64,000 nt of DNA from Bradyrhizobium sp. B124 (GCF_038967635.1 NZ_CP152413.1:4340001-4404000); one strand, 5' to 3'; counted from the first letter of the stretch, positions 8,347 through 16,329 are shown. A program made the numbers and translations. The notes: generated by a model from the sequence alone, not told the origin.

Positions 8347-8847
8347 TTATGTCACGTCGAACGCCGCGTCGTACCTCACATCCCCCTTCGGCGGCTCGCC
8401 CTTCAGCACCAGCCGCTGAAAATACGGGCTCGGCTTGCCGCCATAAGTCAGCGCGGGATCGCTGACGAAGCCGAAGCGGCTGTAATAGGCGGGATCGCCG
8501 AGCAGGACGCAGCCGTCGGCGTTCAGTGCCGCGAGGCGGGCAAGTCCCGCGCGGAGCAGGGCACCGCCGATGCCCTGGCGTTGCATCTCCGGTGCGACCG
8601 AGATTGGACCGAGGCCGTACCAGCGCCCAGCGACGCCATCGATCTGCACCGACGAGAAGGCGACGTGGCCGACAATGCGGCCGTCGTCCGATGTCGCCAC
8701 CAGGGAGACGGTCAGCGCGCCGGCCTGGCGCAGCGCCTCGACGATGCGGGCTTCGGTGCCGCTGCTGTGCGGCGCTGTCGCGAATGCCGCCGTCGTGATG
8801 CGGCTGATCGCGGCGGCGTCTTCACCGCGTTCGTGTCTGATCTGCAT
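8347..8847 (-). CDS. GNAT-family N-acetyltransferase
   Basis: 166 residues covering the GNAT fold. The acetyl-CoA loop is visible as QRQGIGGALL, preceded by the strand LGPISVAPEM. The C-terminal half (CVLLGDPAYYSRFGF) matches the YhbS-type subgroup. Convergent with the zinc-ribbon gene (22 bp between stops). Acceptor substrate unknown. Confidence 0.85.
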   Translation of the reverse strand: MQIRHERGEDAAAISRITTAAFATAPHSSGTEARIVEALRQAGALTVSLVATSDDGRIVGHVAFSSVQIDGVAGRWYGLGPISVAPEMQRQGIGGALLRAGLARLAALNADGCVLLGDPAYYSRFGFVSDPALTYGGKPSPYFQRLVLKGEPPKGDVRYDAAFDVT

Positions 8848-8884
8848 GCGCGCAGATAGGGCCGATCGGCGGCGAAGCGCAAGC

Positions 8885-9271
8885 TCAACCGACGCTGACG
8901 ACCGCGACCGCCAGCAGCGACATCATGATCATCGTGGTCATCAGTTGCAGCGAGACGCCCGGCTGGCTCCGCCATTGCGCGATCTTCTCGGAGATCGTGA
9001 GGTTCGCGTCGAAGAACATCGGCGCGTGGATGTGCACGAAGCGTTGCGGGAATTTGGCGGCGAGCCACGGCGTGATCGCGGCATAGACCAGCGAGGCGAG
9101 CACGACGTAGATCGCGGCGCCATAGCGTTCGCCGACGATTTCCGGGGCGCCGAAGATCTTCAGCACCAGCACGGCGGCGGCGAAGGTCGGCAGGCCCTGG
9201 AGGATGGCGGTGAGCGCAAAGCCTTCGAGCCGGTTCTGCGCGGATGATTTCGGTGCAGCGATGGCATTCAT
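8885..9271 (-). CDS. Small integral membrane protein (128 aa)
   Basis: Three hydrophobic segments at about residues 18-42, 52-72 and 108-127, with a hydrophilic loop (FVHIHAPMFFDANLTISEKIAQW) between the second and third. No known domain recognised. A GGGAAGGGACC ribosome-binding region precedes the ATG. The gene is followed at 37 bp by the acetyltransferase on the same strand. Confidence 0.65.
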   Translation of the reverse strand: MNAIAAPKSSAQNRLEGFALTAILQGLPTFAAAVLVLKIFGAPEIVGERYGAAIYVVLASLVYAAITPWLAAKFPQRFVHIHAPMFFDANLTISEKIAQWRSQPGVSLQLMTTMIMMSLLAVAVVSVG

Positions 9272-9375
9272 GGCGGCGGTCCCTTCCCAATCGGGTGATC
9301 CGATGCCGCCACGCTAGCCGCGCGCCCGCGCCTGCGGCGTGATGCACGTCACGCCGGAAACGGGACTTCCACCCG

Positions 9376-9499
9376 CGTCGTCCCGGCGAAGGCCGGGACC
9401 CATTACCCCGACTGCCCATTGTTGAGCGACGCTGGGGGCCCAACTCGCTGCAACAACACAACCCTGTGGTTATGGGTCCTGGCTTTCGCCAGGACGACG
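9376..9499. repeat. Dispersed intergenic palindrome, family C
   Basis: Ends CGTCGTCCCGGCGAAGGCC and GGCTTTCGCCAGGACGACG with internal GACCCATTACC / GGTTATGGGTCC. Related copies in this window are at 31222-31337 and 37229-37349, and a distant relative at 31074-31175. Arms are conserved while the centre varies, so selection or amplification acts on the hairpin ends. Confidence 0.85.
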
Positions 9500-9546
9500 G
9501 TGGAATATGCCGCGACCTCTCGGCCTGCCCGACCGCCTCTCGCGCC

Positions 9547-9738
9547 CTACCCCGACCGCTTGTTGCTGGTGTTCTGGATCAGATTGCCGTGCGCGGCCTG
9601 CTCGCGGATGTTGTGCTTCTCGTCGTCGCGATGGCCCTTGGTGGTGTCGAGGGGAACGCTGGGGGCGCTGCCGGGGCCCTTGTGGCTTCTGTTGTCGTCG
9701 GGAACGGGCTGGATGTTCTTGTTCAGCGGTTTCGTCAT
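9547..9738 (-). CDS. Small hydrophilic protein with EcfG-type promoter
   Basis: 63 residues starting MTKPLNKNIQPVPDDN; highly charged, Asn/Pro/Lys-rich, no hydrophobic segment, so probably disordered. The second of two adjacent ATGs is preferred because a GGAG sequence lies 6 bases before it. An EcfG-like promoter (GGAAC-N17-CGTT) ends 25 bases upstream. Function unknown; the promoter suggests expression in the general stress response. Confidence 0.6.
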   Translation of the reverse strand: MTKPLNKNIQPVPDDNRSHKGPGSAPSVPLDTTKGHRDDEKHNIREQAAHGNLIQNTSNKRSG

Positions 9739-9762
9739 CATCGTCTCCGGTACGCACGAGAC

Positions 9763-9788
9763 AACGCCGCCCGTGCGGGCGGCGTTCC
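9763..9788 (-). promoter_or_regulatory. EcfG-type general stress promoter
   Basis: On the minus strand GGAAC (9788-9784) and CGTT (9766-9763) are separated by exactly 17 bases, matching the -35/-10 pattern of the alphaproteobacterial general stress sigma factor. The spacer itself is a GCCGCCCG/CGGGCGGC palindrome. It lies 24 bp before the start of the 63-aa gene at 9738. Confidence 0.65.
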
Positions 9789-9816
9789 CGGAACCTGGGA
9801 CTTCACGCAACCGAGC

Positions 9817-10056
9817 TTACAGCTTTTCCTGCTGCGAGCGCTGCGCCTGCGGCTGTTGGCGCTGACGTTCCTGCTCCTTGGCATGATGGCGGCCGTAGAG
9901 GCATCCGGCGGCGGCGCCGAGCATGCCGTGATGGCCGGCATAATGGCCGGCGACACCGCCGACGACCGCACCCTTGATGCAGCCCTTGGCATCGGCGGGC
10001 GAGGTTGCGGCAAGCGCACTAACGGCAATGGCGAACGCGAGAAGAAGGGATTTCAT
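9817..10056 (-). CDS. Secreted glycine-zipper-like small protein, stress-type promoter
   Basis: 79 residues: a signal peptide (MKSLLLAFAIAVSALAATSPADA) followed by GCIKGAVVGGVAGHYAGHHGMLGAAAGC, a Gly/Ala-rich zipper with two cysteines, and a Gln/Arg-rich tail. This resembles small periplasmic or outer-membrane glycine-zipper proteins. A TTGGAG ribosome-binding site precedes the ATG, and a perfect GGAAC-N17-CGTT promoter lies 31 bp upstream. Function unknown. Confidence 0.75.
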   Translation of the reverse strand: MKSLLLAFAIAVSALAATSPADAKGCIKGAVVGGVAGHYAGHHGMLGAAAGCLYGRHHAKEQERQRQQPQAQRSQQEKL

Positions 10057-10086
10057 GATACGGCTCCAATGGAATTCTCTGGGATC

Positions 10087-10112
10087 AACGGCTGAGCCGC
10101 CCCGCCGGTTCC
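10087..10112 (-). promoter_or_regulatory. EcfG-type general stress promoter
   Basis: Minus-strand GGAAC (10112-10108) and CGTT (10090-10087) with a 17-base spacer, continuing GATCCC after the -10, followed about 30 bases later by the ATG of the glycine-zipper gene. This is the second such promoter within 350 bp. Confidence 0.7.
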
Positions 10113-10203
10113 CGCCGCTTCAGGGCCAACGTGAAACGTCCGGGGAGTTCTCATGAATTCGCGGCCACCTGCCCCCGCGCGCTTCACGTCGTCGAGACGC
10201 GAT

Positions 10204-10245
10204 CAGTTCATTTTCATCAGTTCAGTTTCATCAGTTCAGTTTCTT
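10204..10245. repeat. Tandem 14-bp direct repeats (x3)
   Basis: Three consecutive 14-bp units of the form CAGTTCAGTTTCAT, with one or two substitutions, at 10204, 10218 and 10232. They lie in the 370-bp non-coding stretch between the stress gene and the NTF2-like gene. The same stretch has a 12-bp palindrome AAACATATGTTT (10338-10349). No gene was found in 10057-10426. Confidence 0.8.
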
Positions 10246-10426
10246 GCCATGTCGGGATGGCACCCCGGAGCAACCGCACGCATGTTGTGCCGCAATGCAC
10301 GTTGGGGTTGCCGAACCTGATCGCGTCTCGTGCGTCAAAACATATGTTTGAGAGTGGAACGCTTCGGTTCACAATGCGGGCCAGGGCCAGTCGAAGGCGA
10401 GTCGGACTGAACCGGCGGAGTCGAAT

Positions 10427-10870
10427 ATGGGCGAGGATTTGAACCGGCAACGCGTCTTGAACTTCCTCGACGTCTATTATGCCGGCGGCATCGAGGGCGC
10501 GCTCGATCGCTGCAGTGACGACGTCGCGTTTCTCGCCAACGCCCCGATCGACATTCTTCCGCATATGGGCCAGCACCGCGGCAAGGCCGCGCTGCGCCAG
10601 ATGTGGACCACGATCCACGAGCGCTATTCCGACATGCGCTACGAGGCGCCGATGGTGGTGGCCGAAGGCGACAAGGTCGCGGCCCAGCTGCGGGTGTTCT
10701 TCCGCAAGCGCAACAACGCCCGCGTCGTGCAGTTCGACGTCGCGGTGTTCTACACGCTGCGCGACGGCAAGATCACCGAGATCCGCGAGATCATCGACAC
10801 ATTCGACCTCGTCCAGCAGGTGCTGGAGCGTGATGTCGCAGCGGCGCTGACCGGGCAGAACGCGGAATAG
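10427..10870 (+). CDS. NTF2/SnoaL-like fold protein
   Basis: 147 residues of the cone-shaped NTF2-like alpha+beta fold used by ketosteroid isomerase-like and SnoaL-like proteins. Typical elements: an N-terminal helix pair (VLNFLDVYYAGGIEGALD), GQHRGKAALRQMW, and the final strand-turn KITEIREIIDTFDLVQQV. A paralogue lies at 11547-11981, sharing the PID, RGKAA and FDLVxQ segments. Neither reaction nor ligand can be inferred. Confidence 0.75.
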   Translation: MGEDLNRQRVLNFLDVYYAGGIEGALDRCSDDVAFLANAPIDILPHMGQHRGKAALRQMWTTIHERYSDMRYEAPMVVAEGDKVAAQLRVFFRKRNNARVVQFDVAVFYTLRDGKITEIREIIDTFDLVQQVLERDVAAALTGQNAE

Positions 10871-10997
10871 CTCCCGGAAGGCCGGGCAACGCATGGCGAC
10901 GCCCCCCCCCCCGCAAATTCGTCCCCGCCGACGTTGAACCTCGAAGGCCCGGCGCTGACCTATCACTGGGCTTGTTGCGGTCGGGGCTGAAATCACC

Positions 10998-11258
10998 ATG
11001 AAAGTCGCATTGCTCGCTGTGCTTGGCCTTGCACTGGGCGCCCTTGGCGGCGCCGCGCTCGGCATCGGAGCCGGGCTCACCTGGATCGGGCTGGCCAAAA
11101 CCTCAGGTCTCGACAGCGGAACGCTGGTGTTTTTCACCTTCATGCCGCTCGGCGCCGCGATCGGCGGCATCGGCGGCGCGCTGCTGTTCGCGGTGGTGGC
11201 GATCCGCGACGCCGAGATCGTGATCGAGCGGCAGCCGCTGCGGCAGCGCGACCGCTGA
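10998..11258 (+). CDS. Small membrane protein (86 aa)
   Basis: Two glycine-rich hydrophobic segments (about residues 4-30 and 43-68) with a short loop and a charged C-terminal tail ending PLRQRDR. The start MKVALLAVLG is preceded by a weak ribosome-binding site. It sits between the two NTF2-like paralogues on the same strand. Not recognised. Confidence 0.6.
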   Translation: MKVALLAVLGLALGALGGAALGIGAGLTWIGLAKTSGLDSGTLVFFTFMPLGAAIGGIGGALLFAVVAIRDAEIVIERQPLRQRDR

Positions 11259-11265
11259 ATTACGG

Positions 11266-11357
11266 AGCGTTTTCGAACGAAGTGGATGCCGGTTCGCGTG
11301 AAGAAAACGCGCCAAAACTGGAATCCAGAACCCCGTTCCGATTCCATTGGAACGGGG
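11266..11357. repeat. Dispersed repeat, family D
   Basis: Begins AGCGTTTTCGAACGAAGTGG, contains CGGTTCGCGTGAAGAAAACGCG and ends in a hairpin CCCCGTTCCGATT / AATGGAACGGGG-like. Better-preserved copies are at 60338-60425 and, inverted, at 56657-56749; a fragment is at about 3082-3128. Here it follows the 86-aa membrane protein gene. Confidence 0.8.
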
Positions 11358-11546
11358 TGCTGTAGACGGACGGTCACATTCCGGTCAAAACCGGCGCAAT
11401 TGTGCATTGCAAAAAAGTCATTTGCGTTTTGGCCGCTCCGCCCTATTTGAGGCGGTAATAGTGACGTGCAGCAACCTGGCAGGGCGTCGACGCTGACCGC
11501 CTGCCATTCGTTTGCTTTGAAAATCCAGTTTCAGGACGAGACCAAA

Positions 11547-11981
11547 ATGACAGAGCACAGCCTCTGGCGTTTTTCGCGCGCATTGCATCGCGCGATCAAC
11601 GAACGCCAGCTTGCAGACATCGAGCCGTTGCTCGATGACGAGGTCGAATGGGCCATCTACGGGCCGATCGACCTGTTTTCCTTTTTCGGCTCGCGCCGCG
11701 GCAAGGCCGCCGTGCTCGAGGTGATCAGGCAGATCGGCGAGAACCTGAGGGTTCACCGCTTCGATCGGGAGTCCATCATGCTGGGCGCGGATTCCGCCGC
11801 CTCGATGCTGCGCTATTCGCTGACGGCATTGGACTCCAACAAGCCGATCTCGCTCAGGATCGCGCATTTCGCGCAGTTCAAGGCCGGCAAGCTCACGAGC
11901 TTCCGCGTGCTGGTCGACAGTTTCGACCTGGTCGAGCAGACCGTCGGCTACCCGATCCATCTGCCGCGCATCGCGGTCTGA
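11547..11981 (+). CDS. NTF2/SnoaL-like fold protein (paralogue)
   Basis: 144 residues from MTEHSLWRFS, chosen because the homology to the paralogue at 10427 begins there. Shared landmarks: PIDLFSFFG, SRRGKAAVLEVI, and the C-terminal VDSFDLVEQTVGYP. An upstream Met at 11466 would add an unsupported 27-residue tail. Function unknown; small-ligand binding or isomerase-like folds are possible. Confidence 0.75.
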   Translation: MTEHSLWRFSRALHRAINERQLADIEPLLDDEVEWAIYGPIDLFSFFGSRRGKAAVLEVIRQIGENLRVHRFDRESIMLGADSAASMLRYSLTALDSNKPISLRIAHFAQFKAGKLTSFRVLVDSFDLVEQTVGYPIHLPRIAV

Positions 11982-12003
11982 CGGACCCACGATTTCACGC
12001 CTT

Positions 12004-12138
12004 CGTCATGTCCGGGCTCGAGCGCGAAGCGCGTCTTCGCGTGTTCGGCGCTCCGGGCGGGACGCGGCCGGTTTTACCAGCCCCGAACCGGCCGCGCGGG
12101 GAGCCTTGCGCATGCGCGCGCTTGTCCCGGACATGACG
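12004..12138. repeat. Family A-like palindrome, long variant
   Basis: Ends CGTCATGTCCGGGCTCG and CTTGTCCCGGACATGACG form an inverted pair around about 100 bases, including an inner AGCGCGAAGCGCG and GAACCGGCCGCGCGG section. Directly after it, GATCACTT is repeated three times at short spacing (about 12138-12175). Confidence 0.65.
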
Positions 12139-12269
12139 ATCACTTAGCCGATCACTTGGGCGAGATCACTTAGGCGATCACGCGGCTCTCACTTGCCTGA
12201 AGCGCTGCGCTGCCACAATTTCGCACCAAGAAAACCGCATGTTGCGGCGCTGGAATCTGCGGGCTGGGA

Positions 12270-13235
12270 ATGACTTCTACATCACGATTTGGCTGGGCAA
12301 GGCTGCCGGTGCTGGCGGCCGGCTTCAGCGTGGCGATAGCGCTTTCGGCCACGGCGCAGACCTCACCATGGCCGATCGCTCCCGCCGCCCAGGACATCGC
12401 GAAAGACAGCGCGAAAGGCGCCCCCGCTGATGACGCCGAGGCTGCGGCCGACGAGGCGCCGCCGGCGGCCGACGCCAATGACGCCGACATCCTGAAGGAC
12501 ATCGACCAGAGCAAGCTCGACTGGAGCCAGCTCGATACCGACTCCACCAGCCTGCCCACGCTGGCGCCGAAGAGTGCGACCAAACCCAGCAGCATCGCCG
12601 GCAACGATCCGTCCTGGTCGACCAACAACAACGCCAACGGCTCGTCGGCGGTGTCGGTCAAACAGTCGATCTCGCCGTTCCTCGACACCCGCATCGGCGC
12701 CGACATGACGGTCGCCAAGCAGGGCACGATCACGACGTCGGAGCAATTGTCGGAGCGGCTCGCCAATGGCGGCAGCCTGCCGCAATCCGGCGGCTCGGCC
12801 TGGGCCTCGGTCTCGGCGGGTGGCGTGGCTTCGATCTGGGACAAGACCTCGGTCGAGGCGCGGGTCGATCCCGGCGCCGACCAGAGCAAGGTCGGCACCT
12901 CGCTCAGCAAATCGGTGCCGCTGTCGGAGCAGTATTCGCTGACCTTGCAGAGCGGCTACAATTTGATCCAGCAGGGCGTGGTCCCGGTGCCCGGCATCAT
13001 TGGCAATCCGTCGCGCAGCTACGACACCGATCAGTCTGCGCGCCTGTCCGTGACCGACACCGGCACCAGCATCACCGCCGGCCAGACGCTGTCGACCGCC
13101 GAGGACAGATGGCTGCGCCGGGTCGGCGCCGAGCAGAAGCTGTTCGACGGCGTCACCGTCTCCGGCTCGGTCGGCGAGACCCCCCAGGGCACGATCAACA
13201 AGAGCATCGGCGCCGGCTACAAGCGCTCATGGTGA
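12270..13235 (+). CDS. Secreted hypothetical protein, possible outer-membrane protein
   Basis: 321 residues. A signal peptide (about 1-29, ending SATAQ) is followed by an Ala/Asp-rich low-complexity region (about 40-75) and a Ser/Thr/Gly-rich C-terminal half with alternating polar/hydrophobic strands, such as QYSLTLQSGYNLIQQG and LFDGVTVSGSVGET. That pattern suits a beta-barrel or surface beta-domain. The last residues (GYKRSW) end in an aromatic residue, as many outer-membrane proteins do. No named family recognised. Confidence 0.7.
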   Translation: MTSTSRFGWARLPVLAAGFSVAIALSATAQTSPWPIAPAAQDIAKDSAKGAPADDAEAAADEAPPAADANDADILKDIDQSKLDWSQLDTDSTSLPTLAPKSATKPSSIAGNDPSWSTNNNANGSSAVSVKQSISPFLDTRIGADMTVAKQGTITTSEQLSERLANGGSLPQSGGSAWASVSAGGVASIWDKTSVEARVDPGADQSKVGTSLSKSVPLSEQYSLTLQSGYNLIQQGVVPVPGIIGNPSRSYDTDQSARLSVTDTGTSITAGQTLSTAEDRWLRRVGAEQKLFDGVTVSGSVGETPQGTINKSIGAGYKRSW

Positions 13236-13389
13236 ACGATCTGTTAGCCCTGTCGCGCTAATGATCAGGCATTGCCCCAACTTGGCCCAGATGCGGTCAA
13301 ATTCGGCGGCACTGATAGGTCCGTAACTTCATCAATTCGTCGTGCGGGGGACAAGCCGCGCTTCGCTATTGCGAACCAGGGGAAAGCCG

Positions 13390-13809
13390 ATGAACGCCAC
13401 CAACCGTACCGAGGAAGCCGCTGAAACGACTTCCGAGGTCGATTCCAACCTTGCTGCGGTCTCGGAAGTCGAAGCCGGCATCCGCGACTTCGTGCGCAAC
13501 GACATCGCCTATCTGCGCCGCCCGGTGGCGAGCCCGGAGACTGCGCCGACCGACACCAATACCGATGCCACCGTCAGCAACGTCAACTCGCTGATCCAGC
13601 GCGTCGCCGGCACCTCGCTCGCCGAGATCGAGAAGCTGATCGGCGAGCTCGAGAGCCTGCGCGACCTGCTGCATGCCGAGGGCCAGCGCGTCCAGCGCGA
13701 GATCTCCGGCTATGCCCAGCTCAGCCAGGCCGCGATGAAGTCGACGCGAATGATCGCCGACAACGTCTCGCAGTGGAAGCGCGCCGCCGACGGCCTGCGC
13801 AACAGCTGA
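13390..13809 (+). CDS. Hypothetical coiled-coil protein (139 aa)
   Basis: Soluble acidic N-terminal half (MNATNRTEEAAETTSEV) followed by a long helical region with heptad-like spacing (EIEKLIGELESLRDLLHAEGQRVQREI) and a helical C-terminus. GGGGAAAG serves as ribosome-binding site. A GC-rich hairpin follows 25 bases after the stop, so the gene is probably monocistronic. Function unknown. Confidence 0.7.
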   Translation: MNATNRTEEAAETTSEVDSNLAAVSEVEAGIRDFVRNDIAYLRRPVASPETAPTDTNTDATVSNVNSLIQRVAGTSLAEIEKLIGELESLRDLLHAEGQRVQREISGYAQLSQAAMKSTRMIADNVSQWKRAADGLRNS

Positions 13810-13834
13810 TCCCGATCAGTTTTCCAGACTGATG

Positions 13835-13872
13835 GCCGCCGCCTCCCGAACAGGGGGCGGCGGCTTCGTCTT
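13835..13872 (+). terminator. Rho-independent-like terminator
   Basis: GCCGCCGCCTCCC pairs with GGGGGCGGCGGC around a short loop, followed by TTCGTCTT. A strong stem with an imperfect T run, 25 bases after the coiled-coil gene. Confidence 0.55.
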
Positions 13873-14037
13873 GCGCGGGCCGATCCAGCGCAGAACGATT
13901 CGTTATTCAGCGCGGTGTAAACTCCGCGGCGTCAATCCTTGCAGAAGCCGATTTGAGCTTGAGATGCCGAGCCCGCGTCCAACCCGGAATTCGCGTCCGG
14001 ACCGCGCCTTGGCGGGGCGTCCATTTGGAGAGAATTC

Positions 14038-14178
14038 ATGCAGAGCGTCCGGCCGGATAACGCCGCCGATCCTATACCGCTGCGCCAGCCGCAGCAGGGC
14101 ATCGGCACGATCATGATCCGGTTCCTCGGCATCCTGGCAGCCGCGACCGTCGTGATGGTGCTGATCTGGAATCGTTAA
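14038..14178 (+). CDS. Tiny single-pass membrane protein (46 aa)
   Basis: ATG at 14038 preceded by GGAGAG at correct distance. The peptide starts MQSVRPDNAADPIPLRQPQQ and continues into one transmembrane helix (FLGILAAATVVMVLIW) before stopping at NR. The amphipathic N-terminus, single helix and good ribosome-binding site make it a credible small gene. Confidence 0.6.
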   Translation: MQSVRPDNAADPIPLRQPQQGIGTIMIRFLGILAAATVVMVLIWNR

Positions 14179-14284
14179 GTATCGGGATCGGGAGAAGTGT
14201 GACCCAGCCTGCCGACCGGTCACATTGAAAGCGCAAATGCGCGCCCCGGCGCTCGCTCGAGCGCCGTGGATTACAGACGGTCAA

Positions 14285-14428
14285 TCAGCGGTCGATGCTC
14301 GCAGTGGTCTCGAAGGAGTAATTGCCGTCGGCAAAGCCCTTCACGACCATTCCGGTGGCCAGCATCACGACAACCGTTACCGTCGCAAAGATAATGCCGA
14401 CGAGTTTCAGCGCGCTGCGATCTGCCAT
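14285..14428 (-). CDS. Tiny single-pass membrane protein (47 aa)
   Basis: The ATG at 14428 follows a GGGGA ribosome-binding site. MADRSALKL leads into one transmembrane helix (VGIIFATVTVVVMLATGMVV) and a short polar C-terminus ending TTASIDR. It converges on the 46-aa gene at 14038-14178 (106 bp apart). Function unknown. Confidence 0.6.
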   Translation of the reverse strand: MADRSALKLVGIIFATVTVVVMLATGMVVKGFADGNYSFETTASIDR

Positions 14429-14610
14429 AGTCGTCCCCAGGTGTTCGGCCCAAGTGCTCGCTCAAGTGCTCGTGCCCCGGCCATAAGGCAGGGATAAAGG
14501 TTCAAAATGCGTTAGCAAAAAATGAGTTCCACGCAACGCACAACTACGTCGGCAGCAGAAGTAGCTGCCAACCATGGCGTCCGTGCAACATCAGAGGTGC
14601 TGGGGCAACA

Positions 14611-15093
14611 TCAGGAACCGGGATTCCGGCGCGGCACGAAGGCGGTCGCTAGGAATGAGAACACCACCTCATTGCGCTGATTGACGCCGGTGTTGCGGGC
14701 TTGAATGATGCCCCATTCCGGCCGCTTCTCGGACGTTCGCTTGGTCTCGACCTGGTTGGTGAAGCTGATGGTGTCGCCGGCCAGCACCGGGCGGATCCAG
14801 CGCAGCTCACGGAAGCCCGGCGAAGGCCCCCAGACCGCGACCGTCTCGCCGCGCGCGGCGGCTTCGGCGGCAAGCCGTTTGCCGTCGGCGACCAGCAGCT
14901 TCATGCAGACGCTGGCGACGTGCCAGCCCGATGCGGCGAGCCCGCCGAACAGCGACTTGCGCCCCTCCTCCTCGTCGAGATGGAAGCGCTGCGGATCGAA
15001 CTGCGCGGCAAACCGCTTGATGTCCTCGGCGGTGAAGGTGAATGAGCCGAACGCGCGCTGGGCGCCGATTTCCATGTCTTCAAAAAAGCGCAT
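14611..15093 (-). CDS. MaoC-like hotdog-fold (R)-hydratase, second gene
   Basis: 160 residues; starts MRFFEDMEIGAQRAFGSFTF. The hydratase signature is seen as FAAQFDPQRFHLDEE, then SGWHVASVCMKLLV, giving the Asp/His dyad used by MaoC (R)-specific enoyl-CoA hydratases. It begins 8 bases after a paralogous gene with the same layout, so the pair may form a heterodimer or serve related acyl-CoA substrates. Substrate not determinable. Confidence 0.85.
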   Translation of the reverse strand: MRFFEDMEIGAQRAFGSFTFTAEDIKRFAAQFDPQRFHLDEEEGRKSLFGGLAASGWHVASVCMKLLVADGKRLAAEAAARGETVAVWGPSPGFRELRWIRPVLAGDTISFTNQVETKRTSEKRPEWGIIQARNTGVNQRNEVVFSFLATAFVPRRNPGS

Positions 15094-15101
15094 GATGTCT
15101 C

Positions 15102-15560
15102 CTATGCGCTCGCAGTGTCACGGCGGCCGATCATGATCGGCGCCTCCATCTCGCACAGCATCTCGCCGCGCGCGTTGCGGATCGTGCTCTTGAAGGTGAC
15201 GATGCCGGTCTCGGGACGGCTCTTCGAGACGCGCGCTTCGACGACATCGACATCCAGCGTCAAATCGTCGCCCGGACGCAGCGGCGCCACCCAGCGCATC
15301 TCGTTGACCCCGGGCGCGCCGAGCGATGCGGTGCGGCCGATGAAGCCGTCGAACATCATCCGCATCATCAGCGAGCCGAGATGCCAGCCCGAGCCCGACA
15401 GGCCGCGGAGCATGGATTTCTTCGCCGCCTCCTCGTCGAGATGCATCGGCTGCGGGTCGAATTCGGCGGCAAAGGCGAGGATTTCCTCGCGCGAAACGTG
15501 GCGCGGGCCGAACGTGCCGAAACGGCCGGGCTTGAAGTCTTCGAAGGTCAGCGTGGTCAT
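15102..15560 (-). CDS. MaoC-like hotdog-fold (R)-hydratase, first gene
   Basis: 152 residues; starts MTTLTFEDFKPGRFGTFG. Signature FAAEFDPQPMHLDEE and SGWHLGSLMMRMMFDG place the catalytic Asp and His as in the neighbouring copy; C-terminal strands (TGIVTFKSTIRNARGEMLCEMEAPIMI) complete the hotdog. It is the promoter-proximal gene of the pair. Confidence 0.85.
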   Translation of the reverse strand: MTTLTFEDFKPGRFGTFGPRHVSREEILAFAAEFDPQPMHLDEEAAKKSMLRGLSGSGWHLGSLMMRMMFDGFIGRTASLGAPGVNEMRWVAPLRPGDDLTLDVDVVEARVSKSRPETGIVTFKSTIRNARGEMLCEMEAPIMIGRRDTASA

Positions 15561-15877
15561 TGGGTGAGGATATGCTGGAGGGAAGCCCGATTGTGGCCGT
15601 TATTTGCAGCAATCACAACCAGCCCACTCGCATAGCTCGCCCCTGGACTGCCGGCGCCCGGTCCCGGGCCTGGCTTGGCGAGACTGATTGGGCTTCTGCG
15701 GTATCGATCCCTTTGGGTGCGGAGGCGCTTTGGCGCCGCCCCGAACCATTGGCCCGGCGAAACGCCTCGTCCTGACCGACGCCTGCTGCGCAGGCTGCCG
15801 GGACGAAGTGATCACGCCGGGGGTGACGCAGTAGGATGAACGAGACGCGAATCATATTTCGGCTGGCCGGGAGAACC
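15561..15877. other. Non-coding stretch, nothing recognised
   Basis: No convincing gene, RNA or repeat on either strand between the MaoC pair and the DUF4282 gene. It must hold the divergent promoters of both. Confidence 0.5.
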
Positions 15878-16177
15878 ATGATGTTCGATTTCCAGGATCT
15901 GTTTCAGTGGGACCGCTTCATCACGCCCACGATCATCAAGACGTTCTACTGGCTGGTGATCGCGGTCATCGTGCTGTTCGGGATCTCCGGCATCCTGTGG
16001 AGCCTCACCGCGATGGCGATCAGCCCGTTCGTCGGCTTCATCCAGTTGCTCGCGTCGATCGCGAGCATCTTCGTCGGCATCGTGTTGTCGCGCATCGCCG
16101 CCGAGTTCATCCTGATCGTGTTCCGGATCAACGAGCATCTCGGCGCGATCCGCGATCGCGACGGGGGCATGCACTGA
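15878..16177 (+). CDS. DUF4282-family membrane protein
   Basis: 99 residues from MMFDFQDLFQWDRFITPTII, preceded by GGGAG at a good distance; an upstream Met at 15836 lacks one. Two transmembrane helices (about 18-42 and 48-75) follow the conserved FxDLFxWDRFITP-type opening of DUF4282 proteins, and a short charged tail ends the protein. The role of the family is unknown. Confidence 0.8.
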   Translation: MMFDFQDLFQWDRFITPTIIKTFYWLVIAVIVLFGISGILWSLTAMAISPFVGFIQLLASIASIFVGIVLSRIAAEFILIVFRINEHLGAIRDRDGGMH

Positions 16178-16329
16178 GGCTTTCGCCCTCCCGCCGGATG
16201 CGGCCCGCCCGGGCTGTGGTTAATCCGAAGTAGCACCCGCCCGCAAATGCCAGCGAAATTCCGAGCGGGATCTTAAAACCGCTCGCGTATCAGTCTCCGC
16301 ATTGCGCTTAAGACCAACGCGGGGGCGTC

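Noticed and set aside
10902..10912. Run of eleven C residues between two genes
   Set aside because: Could be phase-variable, but it lies between genes with no promoter or frame visibly affected; may also be a sequencing artefact.
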